A program made the translations under genes and the position numbers. From Muribaculaceae bacterium (GTDB lineage: Bacteria > Bacteroidota > Bacteroidia > Bacteroidales > Muribaculaceae): DNA of 11,255 nucleotides. The DNA lies in contig JAFYCU010000221.1 of assembly GCA_017545095.1 (NCBI GenBank), positions 1 through 11,255 on the forward strand, in the 5' to 3' direction. This document shows positions 5,841 through 11,255 of this stretch, piece after piece; the stretch's first letter is position 1; every line of letters begins with the position of its first letter. The notes below the pieces were generated by a model, which made no database searches, was not told the origin of the DNA, and saw nothing but the letters and a program-made list of their open reading frames with translations.

Positions 5841-7187
5841 ATGATTAAATTTTGCGTTAGATTAGTACAACGTTGGTTACCTGAACCATTTATATTCGCC
5901 ATTCTGCTCACCTTTGTGGCAGCGATTGTGGCGATGCCATTGTGTCACCAGACCCCCATCGAGGTGGTTGAGCATTGGGGTGACGGCGTATGGAATTTGT
6001 TGGGGTTTGCAATGCAAATGTCACTGATTCTTGTTTGTGGATCGACCTTGGCGGCCGCGCCAGTTGTCAAACGCGCCATCGACGCCATGGCCCGGGTGCC
6101 CCAGAGTGCCCCCGCCGCAATAGCCCTTGTGACTGTAGTGTCGGCATTAGCCTGCTTAATCAACTGGGGCTTTGGCCTTATCGTTGGCGTCGTGTTTGCC
6201 AAGGCGATAGCCCGCCGGCGTTCGGATGTCGACTATCGGCTTCTTATCGCATCGGCCTACAGCGGCTTCGTGGTGTGGCATGCCGGCCTCTCCGGCTCCA
6301 TTCCCCTGACGATGGCCACGCCCGGCGACTCGCTGGCGATGGCCACCAATGGTGCGCTGACCAAACCCGTGCCGCTGACGCAAACCATCTTCGACTGGCA
6401 CAACCTGGTGACTGTGCTGTTTGTGATTATCGGCATCACCATCGCCAACACCCTGATGCATCCCAAGAAAGGCGTCATCACCATCGACCCCGCGCTCCTG
6501 AAGGACGATGACAATGCCAAGACCGAAGTTTCCACCACGTCCAAAACACCGGCACAATGGCTCGAGCAGAGCAAGTTGCTCTCGTGGCTCGTGGCACTGA
6601 TGCTCGTGGTCTATCTCGTGATTCATCTCGGCGTGAAAGGAGCCAGTTTAGACATTGGCGGAGTAATCATGATATTCCTCGCCCTGGGCCTCGTGCTGCA
6701 TTCCACCCCGGTGAGTTACATGCGCGCTTTCGGCAAAGCGACCACCGGCGCCGCCGGAATCATCTTGCAATTTCCCTTCTATGCCGGCATCATGGGCATC
6801 GTCACCGGCATCGGTGCCAGCGGCATCAGTTTTGGCGGCGTGATGGCCGAAGCCTGCATCCGAATCAGCAATCCCGTCACCTATCCGATGCTCACCTTCC
6901 TTTGTGCCGCCGTGCTCAACCTGTTTGTGCCCAGTGGCGGCGGTCATTGGGCTGTGCAAGCGCCGGTGATGTTCACCGCGGGTGCTAACCTGGCTGTAGA
7001 CCCCGGCCTGACGGGCATGGCCATCTCGTGGGGCGACGCGTGGACCAACCTCATACAACCATTCTGGGCGCTTCCGGCCCTGGCCATTGCTCGCCTTAAC
7101 GCGAAAGACATCATGGGCTACTGCCTCATCGACCTCCTCATCACCGGCGTCATCATCTGCGCCGGCCTCCTCCTTTGGGCAATATAG
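5841..7187 (+). CDS. atoE: AtoE-like short-chain fatty acid transporter
   Basis: A 448-residue polytopic membrane protein that matches the AtoE/COG2031 family in length and pattern. It begins with FCVRLVQRWLPEPFIFAILL, and has LINWGFGLIVG (the conserved Asn-Trp-Gly-Phe motif), a WHAGLSGSIPL segment and FVPSGGGHWAVQAPVM near residue 365. About ten hydrophobic segments can be seen, with a charged cytoplasmic stretch near residues 212-238 (LKDDDNAKTE). Family members are annotated as carriers of short-chain fatty acids or acetoacetate; experimental support is thin, so the substrate is inferred. No acetoacetate or butyrate catabolic genes (CoA-transferase, thiolase) flank it, so it seems to work alone. 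It has its own promoter and a strong terminator. The ATG at 5841 is preceded by A+T-rich sequence, not a Shine-Dalgarno. Confidence 0.87.
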   Translation: MIKFCVRLVQRWLPEPFIFAILLTFVAAIVAMPLCHQTPIEVVEHWGDGVWNLLGFAMQMSLILVCGSTLAAAPVVKRAIDAMARVPQSAPAAIALVTVVSALACLINWGFGLIVGVVFAKAIARRRSDVDYRLLIASAYSGFVVWHAGLSGSIPLTMATPGDSLAMATNGALTKPVPLTQTIFDWHNLVTVLFVIIGITIANTLMHPKKGVITIDPALLKDDDNAKTEVSTTSKTPAQWLEQSKLLSWLVALMLVVYLVIHLGVKGASLDIGGVIMIFLALGLVLHSTPVSYMRAFGKATTGAAGIILQFPFYAGIMGIVTGIGASGISFGGVMAEACIRISNPVTYPMLTFLCAAVLNLFVPSGGGHWAVQAPVMFTAGANLAVDPGLTGMAISWGDAWTNLIQPFWALPALAIARLNAKDIMGYCLIDLLITGVIICAGLLLWAI

Positions 7188-7262
7188 CGCCGCCCAGCGA
7201 GGGATACGATTTTTCGCCCGCTTTGGCAAGTACCCTATAATATTGGCAGCCTCGTTGCGGGC

Positions 7263-7312
7263 AGAAAAATCAGCCGTTTTCAAGATTTTTTTTGAAAACG
7301 GCTGATTTTTCT
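7263..7312 (+). terminator. Strong intrinsic terminator after the AtoE-like gene
   Basis: A 21-bp perfect stem: 7263-7283 (AGAAAAATCAGCCGTTTTCA plus A) pairs with 7292-7312 around an 8-base loop. A and T runs at the stem base make it potentially active in both directions. The -33 TTG of the next gene's promoter (7312-7314) overlaps its last base. Confidence 0.92.
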
Positions 7313-7343
7313 TGTGTGTTTTCGAGATTTTTCTGTAACTTTG
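7312..7343 (+). promoter_or_regulatory. Promoter of the second ATPase gene
   Basis: TTG at 7312-7314 and TAACTTTG at 7336-7343 are 21 bases apart. Start of transcription is expected near 7350, only about 16 bases before the ATG at 7366, giving a very short leader. Confidence 0.75.
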
Positions 7344-7365
7344 CACAACAAAAAACAGCATTGAT

Positions 7366-8814
7366 ATGGCATATGAAAGCATTATAGGTCGCAATGAAGA
7401 AATCAAGAAACTTGAACGGTTATTGAGGTCTTCAAAGTCAGAGTTTGTGGCCATCTATGGCCGCCGCCGTGTGGGCAAGTCTTATCTTGTGGAGGAAGTG
7501 TATAAGAATAAAATCACGTTCCGTGCCATCGGTTCATTCATCAAGGCCAGCGACGAGAAATCGTATAAGCAAACACAACTTGACCATTTCTACGAGAACC
7601 TGCTGGATTGCGGCATGGCCGATGACACACCACGGCCCACTAACTGGCGTGAGGCCTTCAGATTGCTCCGAAGGTATCTGGAGGGTGTCCGCACCAAACG
7701 CCGCGTCATATTTCTTGACGAACTACCCTGGCTTGCTGGTCCCCAGTCATCGGAGATGATTGCCGAACTGGGCTATTTCTGGAACTCGTGGGCCGACCGC
7801 CAACGCAACATTGTGCTGGTCGTGTGCGGGTCGGCCACCAGTTGGATGCTTGACAATGTTATTCGTGACTATGGCGGACTTTATGGCCGACTCACGGGCA
7901 CCATCCGCCTTCAGCCTTTCACGCTGGGAGAGTGTGAGGCGTATTTCAAGAGCCACGGATTTCATCTGTCACGTTACGAGATGGCTGTGGCATACATGGC
8001 CTTTGGCGGCATCCCCTATTATCTTGACCGATTGGATAACGAAAAAACGCTGTCGGAGAACATTGATGATTTCTTTTTCAAGGATGAGAGAATCAATCAA
8101 GAGTTCAAGGATGTATATACTGGGCTTTATGCCACGTCGGAGCGTTACTTGGACATCGTAAAAACACTTGGGTCGAAGTTCTACGGCATGACACGCAAGG
8201 AGTTGGCCAGTGCTGTGGGAATTGAACTTGGTGGCACATTCAGCAAAATCCTTGACAACCTTCACGAATCGGGCATCATCCGAGAATATCCACGTTATGG
8301 TAAGGAGCGCGTTGAAACGGTATATCAACTGAAGGACTTCTTCTCAATGTTCTATCTGCATTTCATCAACGGCAAGGGCACTGACGCGGGGAATTGGCGA
8401 ACCCTGCAACGCACACCCTCATTCTATTCTTGGGCTGGTAACACCTTTGAAATGCTCTGCATCGAACATCTGCCGCAGATGAAGGAAAAACTGCGCATCG
8501 CCACCATCAACCGCAACTATTGCTGGAAGGGTGCAGCCCCTGATGGAGACATATCCCAGATTGACCTTGTGCTGGAATGGAAGGGAGAGCGCACCGACTA
8601 TCTGTGTGAGATGAAGTTCAGCGAGCATGAGTACACCATCGACCGACAATACGAGAAAGAACTGGGCGCAAAAATCTATGCATTCCTTAACAGCAAACAG
8701 CACACAAAGACTCATTCCATTCAGTTGGTGATGGTGACTACCCAAGGCGTAAAGCCCAACGAACACGCCAAGGACGTCAACCAACAGATTACCCTGGATG
8801 ACTTGTTTCAATAA
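7366..8814 (+). CDS. Archaeal-type ATPase with DUF234-like nuclease domain
   Basis: A 482-residue protein of the ATPase_2 (COG1672) family. Residues 8-9 (GR of IIGRNEE) and Walker A G32-RRRVGK-S39 open the P-loop domain. Walker B is VIFLDELPW with D118-E119, and VCGSATSW follows as the sensor region. A middle region around residues 265-310 (MTRKELASAVG, then ILDNLHESGIIREYP) looks like a winged helix. The C-terminus carries a PD-(D/E)xK-like pattern, Q-I-D400 and E415-M-K417, as in DUF234. The family is widespread in archaea and Bacteroidetes and its function is not established; nucleic-acid-related activity is inferred. It has the same general architecture as the 4296-5597 protein but differs in sequence and family. 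Its own promoter precedes it, and its TAA is followed at once by the 43-base dispersed repeat. Confidence 0.86.
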   Translation: MAYESIIGRNEEIKKLERLLRSSKSEFVAIYGRRRVGKSYLVEEVYKNKITFRAIGSFIKASDEKSYKQTQLDHFYENLLDCGMADDTPRPTNWREAFRLLRRYLEGVRTKRRVIFLDELPWLAGPQSSEMIAELGYFWNSWADRQRNIVLVVCGSATSWMLDNVIRDYGGLYGRLTGTIRLQPFTLGECEAYFKSHGFHLSRYEMAVAYMAFGGIPYYLDRLDNEKTLSENIDDFFFKDERINQEFKDVYTGLYATSERYLDIVKTLGSKFYGMTRKELASAVGIELGGTFSKILDNLHESGIIREYPRYGKERVETVYQLKDFFSMFYLHFINGKGTDAGNWRTLQRTPSFYSWAGNTFEMLCIEHLPQMKEKLRIATINRNYCWKGAAPDGDISQIDLVLEWKGERTDYLCEMKFSEHEYTIDRQYEKELGAKIYAFLNSKQHTKTHSIQLVMVTTQGVKPNEHAKDVNQQITLDDLFQ

Positions 8815-8856
8815 ACCCAAATCGGTCATTAGAACGGAGTTATGTTATTTTTTATT
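8814..8856 (+). repeat. Dispersed 43-base repeat, copy 2
   Basis: Identical to 1340-1382 over 43 bases and, like it, begins at the stop codon of the preceding gene. The right arm that forms a hairpin at copy 1 is degenerate here (ATTTGGGGGTT at 8872-8882). A small palindrome (AGTTTAGTAAACT, 8859-8871) lies between. Confidence 0.9.
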
Positions 8857-8896
8857 GGAGTTTAGTAAACTATTTGGGGGTTGGGGAGTCTAATAT

Positions 8897-8932
8897 GTAA
8901 CTGATTGGGTAACTGATTGGGTAACTGATTAG
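8897..8932. repeat. Three tandem 12-base repeats
   Basis: GTAACTGATTGG occurs at 8897-8908 and 8909-8920, and GTAACTGATTAG at 8921-8932. They lie 40 bases upstream of the small exported protein's start. They could be a binding site for a regulator; there is no direct evidence. No good TAnnTTTG box was found in this gap. Confidence 0.85.
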
Positions 8933-8972
8933 GGTTTGGTATGTAATTAGTTATTTAAAATAGTTATTTGTG

Positions 8973-9329
8973 ATGAGACGGATTTTAGTTTTTTTGGTGA
9001 CTGTTTTGGTGGGTGTTGCTGCGATGAATGCCCAGCGAGTGTACTCGAGCAGCGGCAGTTATCAGGGCGAGATTCGCAGCGATGGCCGCATCTATTCGAG
9101 CAGCGGCAGTTACAAGGGCGAGATTCGCAGCGACGGCCGTGTGTACAACAGCAGCGGCAGTTATCAGGGCGAGGTTCGCAGCGACGGCCGCATCTATTCG
9201 AGCAGTGGCAGTTACCTGGGCGAGGTTCGCAGCGATGGCCGCGTGTACAGCAGCAGCGGCACTTACCTGGGCGAGGCGCGGAATGTGTCGCGCCATAAAG
9301 CCGCCATATTTTTCTTCTTCCAGTTATAG
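8973..9329 (+). CDS. Small exported protein of five 17-residue repeats
   Basis: A 118-residue protein. Residues 1-20 form a signal peptide (MRRILVFLVTVLVGVAAMNA) with likely cleavage before Q21. Residues 22-106 are five repeats of 17 residues, R-[VI]-Y-S-S-S-G-S-Y-x-G-E-[IV]-R-S-D-G, the fifth partly degenerate. The tail RHKAAIFFFFQL ends in aromatic residues. The alternating Tyr/Gly/charged pattern suggests short beta strands, perhaps related to small beta-flower-like repeat proteins, but I cannot name the family. The function is unknown; export to the periplasm or outer membrane is likely. The DNA repeat is 51 bases, so unit gain or loss keeps the frame. The frame opens with GTG at 8970 directly before the ATG at 8973; I take the ATG. 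A strong terminator follows, so it is probably transcribed alone. Confidence 0.75.
   Translation: MRRILVFLVTVLVGVAAMNAQRVYSSSGSYQGEIRSDGRIYSSSGSYKGEIRSDGRVYNSSGSYQGEVRSDGRIYSSSGSYLGEVRSDGRVYSSSGTYLGEARNVSRHKAAIFFFFQL
9036..9290 (+). repeat. 51-base coding tandem repeats
   Basis: Five units start at 9036, 9087, 9138, 9189 and 9240. Units 1-4 are nearly identical at DNA level (AGCAGCGGCAGTTA, GGCGAG, CGCAGCGA, GGCCG blocks). Unit 5 diverges after GGCGAG. This explains why several frames on both strands stay open here. Confidence 0.93.
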
Positions 9330-9351
9330 ACTGGTGTTTGCTTAACTTATC

Positions 9352-9394
9352 ACTTAGCCGCGAATCGGGCAATGGATTCGCGGCTAAGTTTTTT
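9352..9394 (+). terminator. Intrinsic terminator after the repeat protein gene
   Basis: ACTTAGCCGCGAATC (9352-9366) pairs perfectly with 9375-9389 around an 8-base loop, followed by a T run to 9394. Confidence 0.93.
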
Positions 9395-9458
9395 GTTGTG
9401 GTGACGTGAGGTGCGAGAAGTTTTTGCTTGCGATGATGGTTGGGGTGGGATTTTTTTG

Positions 9459-9466
9459 TAATTTTG
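9459..9466 (+). promoter_or_regulatory. Promoter -7 element of the EamA transporter gene
   Basis: TAATTTTG matches TAnnTTTG. The nearest TTGs upstream are 16 and 28 bases away, neither ideal. Transcription from here would start near 9473 and place the GTG at 9497 as the first in-frame start codon. Confidence 0.5.
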
Positions 9467-9496
9467 TTGCCCAGAACTTGTTTTAGAGTTGAGATT

Positions 9497-10429
9497 GTGC
9501 AGTATCTTGGTGAATTGATATCGATAGGGGTGGCGTTTTCGTGGACAGCGACTGCGCTGCTGAGCGAGTTTGGCAGCAAGCGCATGGGCAACCTGACGCT
9601 TAACGTGATGCGCATGGGCATCGCGCTGTTGTTTTCGATGGTGCTGTTCTTGGTGATGACTGGCTCGCCTCTTCCTGCCGGTGCGAGCAATGAGGCCTAC
9701 GGCTGGATGTTGCTGTCGGGCTTGGTGGGTTATGTGATAGGCGACTATTGCCTGTTTCAGTGCTACCTGATTATCGGTTCGCGGTTTGGCCAACTGTTTA
9801 TGACTCTTGCACCGATTACAGCGGCCATCATGGCGTGGTTCACGCTCGGTCAGCGCATAGCCGGCGGAGCCATCCTTGCCATGGTGGTGACGCTTGCTGG
9901 CATCGCCATCACGGTGCTTGGCCGCGACGATGCCCACCACGGCCGCCTGTCGCTCGAGTTGCCGCTGAACGGTGTGCTTTTCGCCATCGGCGCCGCGGTG
10001 TGCCAGGGCGTGGGTTTGGTGCTGAGCAAGATCGGCATGAATCACTACGAGGCCACACTATCGACACCCACTGCGCCGTGGATATTGCCATTTTTTGCCA
10101 ACTTCTTCCGTTGTATCGCGGGCCTACTGGGCTTTGCGTTGCTGATGCGTTTCAAGGAGGGCTACCGCTCGCTTCGCCAGAACATTACCGACCGCGTGAG
10201 CATGGGCGTAGCGACGCTGACGACCATCTTCGGGCCGTTTGTTGGCGTTGGCTGCTCGCTGCTTGCAGTGCAGTATTGCAGCGCTGGCATCGCAAGCACG
10301 CTGATGGCGCTCACGCCAATAATTATCATTGCTCCGGCGCACTGGCTTTTCGGTCAGCGCATCAGCGTCAAGAGCGTTGTGGGCGCGGTGATTTCGGTAG
10401 TGGGCGTGTCGCTTTTCTTCTTGCTTTAA
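9497..10429 (+). CDS. EamA-family (drug/metabolite) transporter
   Basis: A 310-residue inner-membrane protein with about ten hydrophobic segments in two EamA repeats. The first starts at LGELISIGVAFSWTATALLS and the second near residue 155 at GVLFAIGAAVCQGVGLVLSK. Each repeat contains the small-residue-rich helices typical of the DMT superfamily, and the protein ends in SVVGAVISVVGVSLFFLL. Family members export metabolites, amino acids or drugs; the substrate is not predictable. The frame is open upstream to a TTG at 9440, but no ATG occurs before the first membrane helix. The GTG at 9497 gives VQYLGE, equivalent to the M-x-YxGE start I expect of relatives, and lies downstream of the TAATTTTG box. 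It stands alone between a terminator and a convergent gene. Confidence 0.85.
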   Translation: MQYLGELISIGVAFSWTATALLSEFGSKRMGNLTLNVMRMGIALLFSMVLFLVMTGSPLPAGASNEAYGWMLLSGLVGYVIGDYCLFQCYLIIGSRFGQLFMTLAPITAAIMAWFTLGQRIAGGAILAMVVTLAGIAITVLGRDDAHHGRLSLELPLNGVLFAIGAAVCQGVGLVLSKIGMNHYEATLSTPTAPWILPFFANFFRCIAGLLGFALLMRFKEGYRSLRQNITDRVSMGVATLTTIFGPFVGVGCSLLAVQYCSAGIASTLMALTPIIIIAPAHWLFGQRISVKSVVGAVISVVGVSLFFLL

Positions 10430-10435
10430 AAGCCG

Positions 10436-10479
10436 CGGCACTGCCGTGGCCTACGTGGAAACGCATGGGGGCAGTGCCG
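10436..10479. terminator. Inverted repeat between convergent genes
   Basis: CGGCACTGCC (10436-10445) and GGCAGTGCCG (10470-10479) are perfect inverted repeats 24 bases apart. The left arm also lies within a small local hairpin, 10432-10440/10442-10450. There is no T run. It lies between the ends of the EamA and CotH genes, so it could terminate both; this is inference. Confidence 0.4.
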
Positions 10480-10523
10480 GTGGTGTGACTATGGATGGAG
10501 CCTGATAATGGTGTTGCTTTTGA

Positions 10524-11255
10524 TTAGTAGCCGAGGTCGGCGAAATATTTCTTTTCTTCTTCGGGGGTGATTTTTAGTTCTTTGCGCAGGTCGTTGAGGA
10601 TTACCGCTGGACGCTCGTTGAACTTTGCGCGGAAATCGGCGACGTGCTCCAGCCATTTTTCATAGGTCAGCACTTTTGCCCACCGCTCGCAGTTTCGCGG
10701 CATTTCGGGCTTGATGAGCGCGATGAGTTTGTCGAAATGCTGCGTTGCATTCTTGGCTGAGAATGTGGAATGCAAGTGCAGCGAGAGGCGTTGCATAAAT
10801 AACTCGCGGAACTCGCTGTTACGTAGCAGGCGATCGATAAGGAAATTGTGGATGTCCACGCTGGCGACGTTGGTCTGCCAGCCGCTGCGCAGATAGAATC
10901 CTGCCGGCATCATAAACTGCCACGTGTCGTCGAGGTCGTAGAACACCAAGTGCCACTTGCGGTCGCCCTTGCTGTCGCGCGCCTGAGTGAATCGCACGTT
11001 GTCGGGGTCGTTGTTCGAGGAGTAGATTTGTCCGAGTTTGAAATCAATAAGCCCGACGAGGTCAAGGTTGGCTTTCACATACTCGTAATTCTCCTTCTGC
11101 GAAAGGTCGTGGTTCCTGACGTAACTCATAAACTCATTATAGTACTTCATCGTTCCCTCCTCGGCAAAGCGACCGCCCGTGACGATTGACACCGAGTCGT
11201 CCTTCACGTCGTAGTGGTCGGCGACGAAGTGCTCGTCGACCTTCTCGCGGATGTA
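10524..11255 (-). CDS. CotH-family kinase-like protein, C-terminal part (5' end outside window)
   Basis: The minus-strand frame enters from the window edge at 11255 and ends at TAA 10526-10524, giving 243 codons of a longer protein. The GTG at 11207 is internal, because the frame continues upstream with YIREKVDEHFVADHYDVKDD. The pattern matches the CotH domain: IDFKLGQIYSSNNDPDNVRF followed by KWHLVFYDLDDTW, where the Asp residues correspond to the family's metal/ATP-binding region. CotH proteins are atypical protein kinases, first known from spore coat; Bacteroidetes homologues are usually exported or surface-bound. Signal peptide and N-terminal domains would lie outside the window. The charged C-terminus (LRKELKITPEEEKKYF) follows a helical region. 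It converges on the EamA gene across about 94 bases. No truncating mutation is seen. Confidence 0.8.
   Translation of the reverse strand, partial: YIREKVDEHFVADHYDVKDDSVSIVTGGRFAEEGTMKYYNEFMSYVRNHDLSQKENYEYVKANLDLVGLIDFKLGQIYSSNNDPDNVRFTQARDSKGDRKWHLVFYDLDDTWQFMMPAGFYLRSGWQTNVASVDIHNFLIDRLLRNSEFRELFMQRLSLHLHSTFSAKNATQHFDKLIALIKPEMPRNCERWAKVLTYEKWLEHVADFRAKFNERPAVILNDLRKELKITPEEEKKYFADLGY

Noticed and set aside
6648..7454. Long minus-strand open frame (268 codons)
   Set aside because: It is antisense to the AtoE-like gene, runs through the 21-bp terminator and the promoter of the next gene, and has no family features.
8947..9690. Long minus-strand open frame (247 codons) with Cys/Arg repeats
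   Set aside because: It is produced by the 51-base repeats read backwards and crosses a strong terminator and the start of the EamA gene.

Overview
The window reads as a chromosomal segment of a member of the Bacteroidales (probably a gut lineage near Muribaculaceae or Prevotellaceae; the family is inference). Several genes are preceded by the Bacteroidetes-type promoter TAnnTTTG with a TTG about 20 bases upstream, recognisable Shine-Dalgarno sequences are scarce, and the protein families fit: a CotH-type kinase, an AtoE-like transporter, and P-loop ATPases fused to nuclease-like C-termini. Base composition is moderately GC-rich in most genes but visibly A+T-rich in the first ATPase gene.

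Layout. Bases 1-320 contain no recognisable gene but hold a series of imperfect hairpins and one inverted copy of a dispersed repeat. A site-2-protease-like membrane protease (451-1341) follows and ends in a second copy of that repeat. Next comes a same-strand cluster for ADP-ribose handling: ADP-ribosylglycohydrolase 1 (1447-2262), a Nudix hydrolase with an NrtR-like winged-helix tail (2278-2970), and ADP-ribosylglycohydrolase 2 (3028-3825), the last preceded by a run of 7-base repeats ending three bases before its start codon. tRNA-Leu(UAG) with a clear terminator lies at 3954-4072.

Then come five and a half tandem 33-base repeats that run directly into the promoter of an A+T-rich AAA/DUF4143 ATPase gene (4296-5597), an AtoE-like short-chain fatty acid transporter (5841-7187) with a 21-bp hairpin terminator, and a second, unrelated-looking ATPase of the archaeal ATPase/DUF234 type (7366-8814). 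That gene ends in another exact 43-base copy of the dispersed repeat. The last part holds a small exported protein made of five 17-residue repeats (8973-9329), a terminator, an EamA-family drug/metabolite transporter with a GTG start (9497-10429) and, convergent to it, the C-terminal part of a CotH-type kinase (10524-11255, cut by the window edge).

How the genes work together. The best-supported unit is the glycohydrolase-Nudix-glycohydrolase cluster: release of ADP-ribose from modified targets followed by cleavage of free ADP-ribose, with possible feedback from the Nudix protein's DNA-binding domain. The other genes look like single transcription units with their own promoters and terminators. 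The most unusual non-coding features are the hairpin-rich left end, the dispersed 43-base repeat, the 33-base promoter array and the 7-base array at a start codon.
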